Made by a program: the position numbers and the translations under genes. From Pseudomonadota bacterium (lineage in GTDB: Bacteria > Pseudomonadota > Alphaproteobacteria > Kiloniellales > JACOMY01), in NCBI GenBank assembly GCA_029781795.1, contig JAKOWB010000143.1, positions 1 to 32,078 of the forward strand: a stretch of DNA of 32,078 bases, in the 5' to 3' direction. Under the pieces are notes generated by a model. That model made no database searches. It worked only from the letters and a program-made list of their open reading frames with translations, and had not been told where the DNA came from. Of the stretch, positions 14,747 through 23,084 are shown piece by piece (positions within the stretch are counted from its first letter, which is position 1; the number at the start of each line of letters is the position of its first letter).

Positions 14747-15165
14747 GCTTTCTTGCCCGCATTTTCACCCGCACCCGCTCGCTGGAGTGGGTCAACCAGG
14801 CGCTGCGCGGCGCCGGGCTCGATCCCTACGGCTTCCCGGAGGCGGTGCGCCTGACCCTGGTCAGGTTGACCAAGGATGCCCTTGGCCTGCCGCAGCGAGG
14901 CGAGCCGCGGGGGGCGGGCGAGGCCGAACTGCAGGCCGGGCTCGACGCTGCGGCGCGGCTCTTCGCCTACTGCTTCCTCGGACCCGACGACTATCGCGAG
15001 CGCAACCAGGACGCGGAGGCGCAGGAGCGTCGGCTCGCCCTGGCAGAGGCCGCGCCGGATGGCCGCGAGGCGCGCATCGTCAGCCTCGCCCTGCTCACCG
15101 GACATGCCCACGCGAGCCTCTCGGAGCGCTTCGAGGCGAGCGTCGAGGCCGATCCCAGAGGCTAG
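14743..15165 (+). CDS. Small protein of unknown function, probable CTG start
   Basis: An open frame of about 140 residues beginning LSFLARIFTRTRSLEWVNQ if read from CTG at 14743-14745, which overlaps the TerC stop as CTGA. The sequence looks coding: regular third-position G/C bias and balanced hydrophobic and charged residues, for example GLDPYGFPEAVRLTLVRLTKDAL and AARLFAYCFLGPDDYRE. No ATG, GTG or TTG lies near the natural beginning; the first internal GTG would remove the conserved-looking N-terminus. The family is not recognised. The protein is soluble, probably helical. Tight overlap with terC suggests a shared transcript and perhaps a related role. Confidence 0.6.
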   Translation: MSFLARIFTRTRSLEWVNQALRGAGLDPYGFPEAVRLTLVRLTKDALGLPQRGEPRGAGEAELQAGLDAAARLFAYCFLGPDDYRERNQDAEAQERRLALAEAAPDGREARIVSLALLTGHAHASLSERFEASVEADPRG

Positions 15166-15444
15166 ATTGGCGAGGCTTTTCAATGAGTTGTATAAGACTT
15201 GGAGAAATAAACCAAATACGTTAGAGCGTCATCTTTGAGTAAATATGTATGCACTCGGAACAGATCGTGACCGCGACCCGCCAGGCCGCGCCGTGACGCG
15301 ACTTACTCAATCGGATGATTTGCGAAAGCTAAAATGCGCGCGATCGGATGACCTCTTTTTGTTCCGCGGCGCCGCAACCTTCGCGATGGTGAGACGCGCA
15401 GCGAAATCGGTCACAGTGAGCCCCGTCGGATGGGGGCAGGCAGC
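15166..15444. other. Intergenic region with AT-rich stretch and paired repeats
   Basis: This 279-bp gap precedes the CoA-transferase gene. Its first ~80 bp are markedly AT-rich for this genome. TTGAGTAA (15235-15242) and TTACTCAA (15303-15310) are inverted copies 60 bp apart. ATCGGATGA occurs twice in direct orientation (15310-15318 and 15343-15351), starting 33 bp apart, about three helical turns. Such spacing suits a dimeric activator or repressor site. A run CTTTTT follows at 15354-15360 without a clear hairpin. No convincing small gene is visible. Confidence 0.4.
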
Positions 15445-17367
15445 ATGAAAGACAAGATTGTCAGCGCCGAGCAGGCGGTGCGGCTGATCCGCGATGGCGA
15501 TGTGCTCTGTACCTCGGGCTTCGTCGGCATCGGCACGCCGGACGGCCTGTTGGCGGCGCTGGAACGGCGCTTCCTGGAGGAGGGTGGGCCGCGCGATCTC
15601 TCGCTTGTCTTCGCCGCCGGCCAGGGCGATGGCAAGGAGCGTGGCCTGAACCGCCTGGGCCACCGCGGCCTGCTGAAGCGGGTGATCGGTGGCCATTGGG
15701 GCCTCATCCCGAAAATCGGCCGCCTCGCCCTGGCCGGCGAGATCGAGGCCTACAACCTGCCGCAGGGCGTGATCTCGCACCTCTATCGCGACGCGGCGGC
15801 CGGCAAGCCCGGCACCTTGACCCGCGTCGGCCTCAAGACCTTCGTCGATCCCCGGCTGGACGGCGGGCGCATCAACCGCGAGACGCAGGAGCCGCTGGTC
15901 GAGCTGGTGACGCTGCAGGGGCAGGAGTGGCTGTTCTACAAGGCGCCGCGCCTGACTGTCGCGCTGCTGCGCGGCACCTCGGCCGATCCGGCCGGCAACG
16001 TCACCATGGAGCGCGAGGCGCTGCTGCTGGACAACCGCGCCATGGCCATGGCGGTGCACAACGCCGGCGGCCTGGTCATCGTGCAGGTCGAGCGCATCGC
16101 CGAGCGCGGCAGCCTGGATCCGCGCCGCGTGCAGATCCCCGGCATCCTGGTCGATGCCGTGGTGGTGGGCGAGGCCGAGGACCATGCGCAGACCTACGCC
16201 ACGCGCTACAGCCCCTACTACGCGCACGAGCTGCGCGCGCAGCTCGACAGCCTGCCGGCCCTGGCACTGGACGAGCGCAAGATCATCGCCCGGCGCGCTG
16301 CCTTCGAGCTGCCGATGAACGGCGTGGTGAACCTCGGCATCGGCATGCCCGAAGGCGTCGCCGCCGTGGCCAACGAGGAGAAGCTGACGCCCTACCTGAC
16401 CCTCACCGCCGAGCCCGGGGTGATCGGCGGGGTGCCGGCCTCGGGCCTCGACTTCGGCGCCGCGGTCAACGTCGATGCCCTGGTGCAGCAGAACGAGCAG
16501 TTCGACTTCTACGACGGCGGCGGCCTGGATCTCGCCTGCCTGGGGATGGCCGAGGCCGACGGCGCCGGCAACGTCAACGTCAGCCGCTTCGGACCCAAGC
16601 TCGCCGGTGCCGGCGGTTTCATCAACATCAGCCAGAATGCCCGGCGCCTGGTCTTCGCCGGCACTTTCACCGCCGCCGGCCTCTCGATCGCGGTGGCGCA
16701 GGGCCGCCTCGCCATCGCCAGCGAGGGCCGCGCCCGCAAGTTCGTCGAGACGGTGGAGCAGGTGACCTTCTCGGGCGACTACGCGCGCGAGCGCGGACAG
16801 CCGGTGCTCTATGTCACCGAGCGCGCCGTCTTCCGCCTGGCCGAGGAGGGGCTGGAGCTGATCGAGGTTGCACCCGGCATCGATCCGGAGCGCGACGTCG
16901 CGGCGCTGATGGCGGTGCGACCGCGCCTCGACCGCGTGCGGCCGATGGACCCGGCAATCTTCCGGCCCGGGCCCATGGGGCTGCTGGAACGCCTGCTGCG
17001 CCTCGACCTCGACCTGCGCATCACCTACGACGCGGCGCGCAACCTGCTGTTCCTCAACTTCGAGGGCCTGCAGGTGAAGAGCGGCGAGGACGTGGCGCGC
17101 ATCCAGGCGGCGGTGGAGGCACACTGCGCCAAGTTCGGCCGGCGCGTCGGCGTGGTGGTGAACTACGATTCCTTCCGCCTGGACGAGGCCGTGGCCGACC
17201 GCTACGCCGCCATGGTCCGCCACATGGAGGAGACGCACTACACCTCGGTCGCGCGCTACACCACCTCGGCCTTCCTCAAGCTGAAGCTGGGCGCCGCGCT
17301 GGAGCGCCGCGCCGTCGCGCCGCACATCTTCGAGACCCAGGCCGAGGCGGAGCAGTTCCTTGGCTGA
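15445..17367 (+). CDS. Type I acyl-CoA:carboxylate CoA-transferase with C-terminal extension
   Basis: Residues 1 to about 510 match the fused alpha-beta type I CoA-transferases (propionate/acetate/3-oxoacid CoA-transferase group). The N-terminal half has [38 protein letters not shown] and [14 protein letters not shown]. The C-terminal half has [17 protein letters not shown] and TAEPGVIGG, in which Glu323 is the expected nucleophile forming the glutamyl-CoA intermediate; [19 protein letters not shown] also fits. About 130 further residues (511-640) form an added domain with a STAS-like look. The ATG at 15445 is preferred over one at 15430. The exact acyl donor and acceptor are not predictable. 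The stop overlaps the next gene by 8 nt. Confidence 0.9.
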   Translation: MKDKIVSAEQAVRLIRDGDVLCTSGFVGIGTPDGLLAALERRFLEEGGPRDLSLVFAAGQGDGKERGLNRLGHRGLLKRVIGGHWGLIPKIGRLALAGEIEAYNLPQGVISHLYRDAAAGKPGTLTRVGLKTFVDPRLDGGRINRETQEPLVELVTLQGQEWLFYKAPRLTVALLRGTSADPAGNVTMEREALLLDNRAMAMAVHNAGGLVIVQVERIAERGSLDPRRVQIPGILVDAVVVGEAEDHAQTYATRYSPYYAHELRAQLDSLPALALDERKIIARRAAFELPMNGVVNLGIGMPEGVAAVANEEKLTPYLTLTAEPGVIGGVPASGLDFGAAVNVDALVQQNEQFDFYDGGGLDLACLGMAEADGAGNVNVSRFGPKLAGAGGFINISQNARRLVFAGTFTAAGLSIAVAQGRLAIASEGRARKFVETVEQVTFSGDYARERGQPVLYVTERAVFRLAEEGLELIEVAPGIDPERDVAALMAVRPRLDRVRPMDPAIFRPGPMGLLERLLRLDLDLRITYDAARNLLFLNFEGLQVKSGEDVARIQAAVEAHCAKFGRRVGVVVNYDSFRLDEAVADRYAAMVRHMEETHYTSVARYTTSAFLKLKLGAALERRAVAPHIFETQAEAEQFLG

Positions 17368-20300
17368 GCCGGTAGCGGGCAGCCCACGCCTGATCCTGGT
17401 CGCCGGGATGCATCGCAGCGGCACGTCGCTGCTGTCGCACCTGCTGTGGCGCGCCGGCGCCCATCTGGGCGGGCCGCTCGACACCGCGCCGCTCGACTCC
17501 AACGAGACCGGACACTGGGAACATGCCGAGGTCGTGGCCGTCCAGGAGGCTCTGCTCGCCGACCTCGGCCGCATCTGGCACCTCGATGGCGACCTGCCGC
17601 TGCCGGCCGGCTGGCAGGACTGGCCGGAAAGCCGGGCGGCGCTCTCCCGCCTCGCGGCGATCGCGGCGCGCGAGCTGACGGGCCGCGACCATTGGGTGGT
17701 GAAGGACCCGCGCTCGACCCAGTTCCTGCCGCTGTGGCAGGCGCTGGCGCGCGCCAGCGGTGCCGATCTGCGCGTGGTGCTGGCACTGCGCGACCCGCGC
17801 GCCGTCGCCGCCTCGCTGGCGCGGCGCAATGCCATGGACCCGGCGCTGGCCGGGGCCATCTGGCGCGAGCATCACCGTGCGCTCTTGGCGGCGGGCCCGT
17901 CCGCGCTCCATGTGCAGGACTATGACGCCCTGATCGCCGATCCCCTGGCTGCCCTGCCGCCGCTGCTCGCCTTCTGCGGCCTGCCGCCGGCGGCGGGCCT
18001 GGCTGACGTGACGGCGGGCGTGGTGCCGGCGCGGCGCCATCACCGAGGTGGCGACACGCTGCCGCCGCTGCCGGACGAACTGCTGGCGCTGTACGGTGCG
18101 CTGCGGCGCGACGGCGCCGCGGCACTTCCCCCGCCGCCGCCGCCAGCAACGGCCAGCGCCGACGAAGTGCTGGTGGTGATGCGCACCGCCTGGCGGTCGG
18201 CGCTGCTGCCGCGCGCGCTGCGCAGCGTGCTGTCGCAGAGCCATGCCCGCTGGCATCTGCATGTGGTGAATGACGGCGGCCCGCCGGACCGGCTGGAGCA
18301 GGCGCTGGCGCCCTATCGGCGCTTCATGGGCGATCGCCTCGCGGTCAGTCACCTGTTGCCCGCCGTGGGCATGGAAGCGGCCAGCAACCACGCCATCGCC
18401 ACCGGACGCGGCAGCTTCATCGCCATCCATGACGACGACGATTCCTGGCGGCCGCGCTTTCTCGAGCGAATGCTGGCGCGGCTTGCGGGCAGCGCGGCGG
18501 CGGCGGCGGTCTGCCGTTCACAGCGGATGCTCGAGCGGACGACAACTGCCGGACCGGAACTTCTGGGGCAGGAGGACTTCGGTCCCGACCTGGCGGCGGT
18601 GAGCGTCGAGGACCTCGCCGCAGAGAACCGCTTTCCGCCCATCGCGCTGCTCTGCCGGCGCGAGGCGGTCGAGCAACTCGGCGGCTACCGCGCCGAGATG
18701 CCGGCGCTGGGCGACTGGGAATTCAACCTGCGTCTGGCCGCCCTGGGCCCGATTCCGGTGTTGCCCGAAGTCCTGGCGCGCTGGCATCGCCGGCCGGCTG
18801 GGGACGCGGCGCCAAACTCGCCGGACCGGGACCACCAGCTTTACGATGAGGCCCTGGCCCGCCATCGCCGTCGCGGCGACCCGTCGGCGCCGGTGATGCC
18901 GGACGGAGAGGTCGTCGCATTGCCGCAGCCGGCGACGACCACGGCCTGGACGGCGCCGGCCGGGCGGCCGCTCGTCGTGCATGCCGGCTACGACATCGAA
19001 CCCGGTCCGCAGCCGGGCGACTGGCTGTCGACCGGCATGGATCCCCGGCTTTTCTTCCGGCTGCCGGGGGAGCAACTGCCCGCCGGACTGCATCTGCTGC
19101 GCTTCGAATTGCAGACGCCGGAAGGTCAGTCGCTGCCGCAGCTCTTCTATGGCACCAAGGGCGAAGAGAGCGAGCGCAACTCGTTGCGCCTGGCGCCACT
19201 GCGAGCCGGGCGTCATGCCCTGCTGCTGAACCTGCATCAGCCCTATCCCCGGCTCCGGCTCGACCCGATGGAGTCGCCGGGGCCCCTGCGCCTGACCCAG
19301 GTTACTCTCACCACCCTTGGCCCGGCCCGGCCCGCCTTCCGGCGCCACGGGCAACGGGCCCGTCTGCCGGATTTTCTCTGCATCGGCGCGCAGCGGGCTG
19401 GCACGACCTGGCTGCACCTGGCGCTGGCGGCGCTACCCGGTGTCTGGCTGCCGCCGGTGAAGGAGCTGCACTACTTCGACCACGCACAGGCGCCCGAGCA
19501 TTGGATGGGCTTCCGCGCCCGCCAGGCGGTCGACCTGCTGCTCCGCGCCAGGGATCCGGCGCGGCAGGCTTGGGCTCTCGACTATGCCTTCGGCGGTCCA
19601 CCGACCGAAGGCTGGTACAGCCGCTGCTTCGACGATGCCCCACCGGACGCGCTGCTCGGCGAGGTCACGCCTGCCTATGCCACGCTGGATGCGGCGGGCA
19701 TCGGCCAGGTGCTGGCGTTGTTGCCCGACGTCAAGGTGCTGCTGCTGTTGCGCGATCCTGTGCAGCGCAGCCTGTCCGGCGCACTCCACGCGCTGCGGCA
19801 GGCCGGACAGGCGGTCACTGCCGAATCCCTCGCCGCCGCCGTGGACGAACCGGGCAACCGCGCGCGCAGCGACTACCGCGCGGTGATCGAGCGCTGGTCG
19901 GCGGCACTGCCGCCCGACCGCCTCGGCATTTTCTTCCACGACGACCTGCTGGCCGATCCGGCCGAGACGCTGGCGCGTATCGCCGGCTTTCTCGGCTTGC
20001 CGGCGCCGGTGGAGGCCGCGACGCCCCGGGGCCGTGTCAACGGCAATGCCGGTGACCTGTCGGGTTTGGACCTCGCCGCCGTCTCCGTACGCCTTTCGCG
20101 CGCCTTCCTGCCCGGGTTGCAGTGGCTGGCGGAGCGGCTGGGCGGACCGGCGAAGGAATGGCTGCGCACGGCCGAATGCCGCCTGGCGGCCGAGGCCGCG
20201 CTGGCCGCCGACCCGGCGCCGCGCGACCGGCGCCTGGCCAATCTCCTGCAGTGGGAGCGGCGCTATGCCTGGCCGCAGGGCGGTGACGAGTGGCAGGGCC

Positions 20301-20953
20301 AGGCCCGGGCCGGCGGCCACGACTACGCCGCTTGGAAAGAGAGTGTCGAGCGCGAGCTGATCGGCCCTTGGCTGCCGGTGGGCGGCCGCCTGCTGGAGAT
20401 GGGTCCGGGCCATGGCCGCTGGACCGCGGCCCTGGCGGCGAAGGCCCGCCAGCTTGTCCTGGTCGACGTCAGTCCGGGCTGTCTCGACCGCTGCCGTGAC
20501 CGCTTCGCCGGCCGGTTGCCGCTGCGCTGCCATCTCAGCGCCGGCGCCGACCTGCCGGCCGATCTGACCGCGCAGGTCGACGGTGTCTGGAGCTTCGATG
20601 CCCTGGTGCACGTCGAACCGGCCGATCTGTGTCGCTACCTGCGCGAGATCGCGCGGGTGCTGCGGCCCGGCGGCGTCGCACTGCTGCACCATGCCGGGCG
20701 GCGGCACTGGAGCCTGCCGTTCGCCGGCCTGGCGCGCCGCGGTCCGCTGCCGCGCCGTGTCTATCGCTGGATCTCCATGGGGCTTGACGAAAGCGGCGAC
20801 GGCTGGCGCTCCGACGTCTCGCCCACCCTGGTACGGCGCTGGGCGGCCGAGGCCGGCCTCGTCGTTGTGGCGCAACTCCGCCGCTGGGGGCCGGGCGGGC
20901 GCTTCGGCCTGCCGCGGCATCGCGACCTCATTTCCGTCCTGCGGCGGCCCTAG
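17360..20953 (+). CDS. Multidomain sulfotransferase-glycosyltransferase-sulfotransferase-methyltransferase
   Basis: A 1197-residue cytosolic protein with at least four enzymatic parts. Residues ~10-240: sulfotransferase, with PAPS-binding loop [14 protein letters not shown] (from 16) and 3'-phosphate motif [15 protein letters not shown] (~142). Residues ~265-510: family 2-like glycosyltransferase, with DDDD at 358-361 and DWEFNLRLA near 452. Residues ~535-655: strand-rich segment with LFFRLPG and RLDPMESPG, possibly a carbohydrate-binding fold. Residues ~670-905: second sulfotransferase, with [14 protein letters not shown] (672 on), KELHYFD and [11 protein letters not shown] (798 on). Residues ~990-1197: class I methyltransferase, with [11 protein letters not shown] (1011 on) and [14 protein letters not shown]. 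The start is TTG, overlapping the CoA-transferase stop by 8 nt, with GGAG upstream. Decoration of a surface glycan or glycolipid is inferred. Confidence 0.85.
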   Translation: MAEPVAGSPRLILVAGMHRSGTSLLSHLLWRAGAHLGGPLDTAPLDSNETGHWEHAEVVAVQEALLADLGRIWHLDGDLPLPAGWQDWPESRAALSRLAAIAARELTGRDHWVVKDPRSTQFLPLWQALARASGADLRVVLALRDPRAVAASLARRNAMDPALAGAIWREHHRALLAAGPSALHVQDYDALIADPLAALPPLLAFCGLPPAAGLADVTAGVVPARRHHRGGDTLPPLPDELLALYGALRRDGAAALPPPPPPATASADEVLVVMRTAWRSALLPRALRSVLSQSHARWHLHVVNDGGPPDRLEQALAPYRRFMGDRLAVSHLLPAVGMEAASNHAIATGRGSFIAIHDDDDSWRPRFLERMLARLAGSAAAAAVCRSQRMLERTTTAGPELLGQEDFGPDLAAVSVEDLAAENRFPPIALLCRREAVEQLGGYRAEMPALGDWEFNLRLAALGPIPVLPEVLARWHRRPAGDAAPNSPDRDHQLYDEALARHRRRGDPSAPVMPDGEVVALPQPATTTAWTAPAGRPLVVHAGYDIEPGPQPGDWLSTGMDPRLFFRLPGEQLPAGLHLLRFELQTPEGQSLPQLFYGTKGEESERNSLRLAPLRAGRHALLLNLHQPYPRLRLDPMESPGPLRLTQVTLTTLGPARPAFRRHGQRARLPDFLCIGAQRAGTTWLHLALAALPGVWLPPVKELHYFDHAQAPEHWMGFRARQAVDLLLRARDPARQAWALDYAFGGPPTEGWYSRCFDDAPPDALLGEVTPAYATLDAAGIGQVLALLPDVKVLLLLRDPVQRSLSGALHALRQAGQAVTAESLAAAVDEPGNRARSDYRAVIERWSAALPPDRLGIFFHDDLLADPAETLARIAGFLGLPAPVEAATPRGRVNGNAGDLSGLDLAAVSVRLSRAFLPGLQWLAERLGGPAKEWLRTAECRLAAEAALAADPAPRDRRLANLLQWERRYAWPQGGDEWQGQARAGGHDYAAWKESVERELIGPWLPVGGRLLEMGPGHGRWTAALAAKARQLVLVDVSPGCLDRCRDRFAGRLPLRCHLSAGADLPADLTAQVDGVWSFDALVHVEPADLCRYLREIARVLRPGGVALLHHAGRRHWSLPFAGLARRGPLPRRVYRWISMGLDESGDGWRSDVSPTLVRRWAAEAGLVVVAQLRRWGPGGRFGLPRHRDLISVLRRP

Positions 20954-21276
20954 TCTTCCGCTTCCGCCGCCGGCATCGGCGCCGGCGCCGATGCCGGCGG
21001 CTCGTGCGAGGTGACCTGACCCAGGCCCTTCCAGGCCGGCCGCGTCGCCACGTCGCGCGCGCCGCAGGAGGAGCAGACCAGGCGGGCGCCGACTTCGGGC
21101 ACCGGGCACTGCGGGCCCAGCCGGGGGATCAGGCTCGCCAGCGGCAGCACGGCGTTGTGGCTGCAGCGGTTGCACCAGCAGAAGACGTCGACGCCCTGCG
21201 CCTTCAGGTCGGCCAGGGTCGCCGGCCGCTGCTGCGCCTCCACCCGCAGGATCTCCTGACGCTTGATGCCGCCCAC
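20950..21276 (-). CDS. Small cysteine-rich, zinc-ribbon-like protein
   Basis: A 108-residue protein with two cysteine pairs: CWCNRC near residues 33-38 and CSSC near 68-71. Further features are PRLGPQCPVPEVGARL between them and RPAW after. The spacing suggests a zinc ribbon, perhaps nucleic-acid binding. I recognise the pattern as a conserved hypothetical protein but not a named family. The start is GTG (21274-21276) with GAGG six bases upstream. The Ala/Pro-rich tail is encoded by a 36-bp palindrome. The stop shares CTAG with the convergent 1197-residue gene. A LexA-like box lies in its promoter region. Confidence 0.78.
   Translation of the reverse strand: MGGIKRQEILRVEAQQRPATLADLKAQGVDVFCWCNRCSHNAVLPLASLIPRLGPQCPVPEVGARLVCSSCGARDVATRPAWKGLGQVTSHEPPASAPAPMPAAEAED
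20966..21001. terminator. 36-bp perfect palindrome at a convergent gene junction
   Basis: The 36 bp from 20966 to 21001 read identically on both strands (18-bp arms, centre GCCGGC). They begin 13 bp past the stop of the 1197-residue gene and lie inside the last codons of the convergent zinc-ribbon-like gene. A very stable stem in either transcript could serve as a bidirectional terminator or 3'-end stabiliser. No U-tract follows on either side. Confidence 0.5.
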
Positions 21277-21294
21277 TGCCGACCTCGTCGATAA

Positions 21295-21309
21295 GTTCGT
21301 GTTTTGTTC
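21295..21309. promoter_or_regulatory. Candidate LexA (SOS) box, GTTC-N7-GTTC
   Basis: GTTC (21295-21298), seven bases, GTTC (21306-21309) matches the alphaproteobacterial LexA consensus. It lies 19 bp upstream of the GTG of the zinc-ribbon-like gene. On that strand TTGCCG (21338-21343) and TATCGT (21316-21321), 16 bp apart, could be the promoter, putting the box at the transcription start. One such match is expected by chance in a window of this size, so position is the main support. Confidence 0.4.
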
Positions 21310-21408
21310 CTTATGACGATAGCCGAACCGCAGCAGCCGGCAAGGGAGCAGAAGTTGTGGAACCGGGGCGCCGCGCGCACTGCCGCGAAACTTTAGGAAG
21401 GCACCGCA

Positions 21409-21423
21409 GCTCTTTGAAAGAGC
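21409..21423. repeat. 15-nt inverted repeat after the 115-residue gene
   Basis: GCTCTTT (21409-21415) and AAAGAGC (21417-21423) are perfect 7-bp arms around one base, about 15 bp past the stop of the minus-strand gene that ends at 21439. The arms are too close to form an efficient RNA hairpin without opening the centre. It may be a weak terminator or a protein-binding site. Confidence 0.3.
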
Positions 21424-21438
21424 GACAGATTCTGCTGG

Positions 21439-21786
21439 CTAGTGATCGCCGCCGTGCAGGATCTGGCCGATCGAGCTGGTGTCATAGCCAAGGCCCGTCG
21501 GCGTCAGGGTGAGCTGCATCGGGAAGACCGCGGCCTTGGCCAGGCCCTTGCGCTCCAGCGCCTTCCAGACGCCGGCATTGGCCAGCCCGTTGGCGTCGCG
21601 CGACAGCACCACCTTGGCGCCGACATGGAAGTGGTCGCCGTGCGGGTGCGGCATGCCGAGGATCGTCACCTCGCCCGACTCGGCGTCCGTCTTGGACCAG
21701 TCGGGCAGCTGCGCCAGTTCCTGCAGGATGGCCAGGGTCTTGAGCTGCAGGGCGTTGAGCTGCAGGGGATTGGACTTCGGCGGCAA
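21439..21786 (-). CDS. Conserved hypothetical protein, His-rich motif
   Basis: A 115-residue protein starting from TTG (21784-21786) with AGGAG seven bases upstream. It begins PPKSNPLQLNALQLKTLAILQELA. A distinctive GMPHPHGDHFHVGAKVV has four histidines and an aspartate in a row that could bind a metal. The end is LTLTPTGLGYDTSSIGQILHGGDH. I recognise it as a conserved alphaproteobacterial protein of unknown function, without a named family. It follows the DUF2794 gene by 23 nt on the same strand, so the pair is likely one operon. Confidence 0.82.
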   Translation of the reverse strand: MPPKSNPLQLNALQLKTLAILQELAQLPDWSKTDAESGEVTILGMPHPHGDHFHVGAKVVLSRDANGLANAGVWKALERKGLAKAAVFPMQLTLTPTGLGYDTSSIGQILHGGDH

Positions 21787-21809
21787 AGGACTACTCCTGG
21801 AAGGGCGCG

Positions 21810-22178
21810 TCAGCTGGTGACGAGGGACAGCCGCCGGCGGAAGAAGTCAAGCACCGCCTCCAGCGTGCCGGCCTTGCGCGCCCGCCGCTCGCCCTCGAAC
21901 AGCAGGTATTCGTAGGTACCGGGGCCGACCTGCTGCTTGGCCACGACATAGAGCGGCTTCTCGCCGCTGCGCTGGAAGATGGAGAAGAGCGCCAGGCCTT
22001 CGCCGTGGTCCAGGGCATAGTCGCGCCACACCCCGGCCATGACGTTCTCGCTGTAGAGCCCGACCAGGCGCTGCAATTCGCGCCGGTCGAAATAGAGCGG
22101 CCTGTAGTTCCGCCGGTGCGCCTGGCCTCGGCTCTGCGCCCGGCGGAGGAAGTGATCGAAGCGAAGGACCTCGCCCAT
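21810..22178 (-). CDS. DUF2794 domain protein
   Basis: A 122-residue protein matching DUF2794, a family typical of alphaproteobacteria. Signatures are the segment NYRPLYFDRRELQRLVGLYS, then VWRDYALDHGEGLALFSIFQR and EYLLFEGERRARKAGTLEAVL. The function is unknown. GGGGAAG precedes the ATG. On the minus strand TTGTCA (plus 22213-22218) and GCTAGA (plus 22190-22195) are 17 bp apart and form a plausible promoter that would give a very short leader. It heads a two-gene unit with the His-motif protein. The YfgM-BamB-Der genes are divergent across a 243-bp gap. Confidence 0.9.
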   Translation of the reverse strand: MGEVLRFDHFLRRAQSRGQAHRRNYRPLYFDRRELQRLVGLYSENVMAGVWRDYALDHGEGLALFSIFQRSGEKPLYVVAKQQVGPGTYEYLLFEGERRARKAGTLEAVLDFFRRRLSLVTS

Positions 22179-22325
22179 GCTTCCCCGAGTCTAGCTGTCC
22201 TGGCGGAAAGTGTGACAAGAGCCACCGCGCCCCGCAAGCCCGGCCGCTGGTCCTCGGGGCAGTATCTCCTTATTCCTGCCGGGATTCCGGCCTAGAGCTG
22301 CGACTCCTGGCCCGTGCCGGCGGGG

Positions 22326-22421
22326 TTTCCAGCCGATGACACTGCGGCTAAGGTAGCGCGCTTTTCAGGGGGCCGGCCTCGCACGGCGGGCCCCCCTTTC
22401 CGTTGGGGGAGTCGCCCGTCC
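22326..22421 (+). promoter_or_regulatory. Promoter and leader with alternative hairpins before the YfgM-BamB-Der genes
   Basis: TTTCCA (22326-22331) and TAAGGT (22349-22354), 17 bp apart, are a possible promoter. In the leader, GGGGGCC (22368-22374) pairs with GGCCCCC (22389-22395). The same C-run (22391-22395) can instead pair with GGGGG (22405-22409) of the ribosome binding site GGGGGAG. The two structures exclude each other, as in translational attenuators. The promoter call is weak; the pairing is seen directly. Confidence 0.4.
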
Positions 22422-23069
22422 GTGTCCGACGTCTTTCGCGAAGTCGATGAAGCCGTACGCCAGGATCAGCTCAAGCAGATCTGGAAGCGCTACGGCTGGC
22501 TGATCCTGGGGGTCGGCCTGGCCGTGATCCTGGGCGTCGGCGGCTACCATGCCTGGAAGGGCTATCGGGCCGACCAGCGCACCGAGGCCTCGGACGCCTA
22601 TGCGGATGCGCTGCAACTCGCCCGCATCGGCAAGGTGCAGGAGTCGCTGGACGCGCTCGGCAAGCTGGCCGACCCGACGGATGGCGAGGTCGGCACCCTG
22701 GCGGCATTCGCCCAGGCCCGCGTGCTGGCCGGCGAGGGCAAGGTCGACGAGGCGGCGCAGATCTGGGACCAGCTCGCGGCCAGCGACGCCGCCGGCCCCT
22801 CCTTCAAGGCGGCGGCCCTGGTGCTCTCGGTGCAGAACCAGATGGACCGGGGCGACGCGGCGGCATTGACGGCGCGGCTGCAGCCGCTGCTGGCCGAGGG
22901 ACAGCCCTTCCGCGCCACGGCGATGGAGATGACGGCGCTGCTGGCGCTGAAGCAGGGCGACGAGGCCCGCGCCAAGGAGCTGCTGACCCAGCTCAGCACG
23001 CTGAAGGATGCGCCGGCCAGCCTGCAGGCGCGCGCCGGCCAGCTGCTTCAGGCGATCGGCGCGCAGTAG
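22422..23069 (+). CDS. YfgM-like membrane-anchored tetratricopeptide protein
   Basis: A 215-residue protein: cytoplasmic N-terminus DVFREVDEAVRQDQLKQIWKRYG, one membrane segment (about residues 25-43, WLILGVGLAVILGVGGYHAW), then a periplasmic helical-repeat domain of TPR type. In E. coli, YfgM interacts with the Sec translocon and the periplasmic chaperone PpiD. The gene lies directly before bamB and der, the same neighbourhood as in gammaproteobacteria, which supports the call. The start is GTG (22422-22424) with GGGGGAG ten bases upstream. The gap to bamB is 15 nt. Confidence 0.88.
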   Translation: MSDVFREVDEAVRQDQLKQIWKRYGWLILGVGLAVILGVGGYHAWKGYRADQRTEASDAYADALQLARIGKVQESLDALGKLADPTDGEVGTLAAFAQARVLAGEGKVDEAAQIWDQLAASDAAGPSFKAAALVLSVQNQMDRGDAAALTARLQPLLAEGQPFRATAMEMTALLALKQGDEARAKELLTQLSTLKDAPASLQARAGQLLQAIGAQ

Positions 23070-23084
23070 GTGGGGGAAGGCTCC

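Noticed and set aside
14787..15224. Alternative ATG-initiated frame over the small gene after terC
   Set aside because: Its composition is Gly/Arg/Ala-rich and shadow-like; the frame from CTG at 14743 has normal protein composition.
15307..17859. Open frame of 850 codons on the minus strand
   Set aside because: It is antisense to the CoA-transferase gene, which has catalytic motifs in the right order; the antisense protein shows none.
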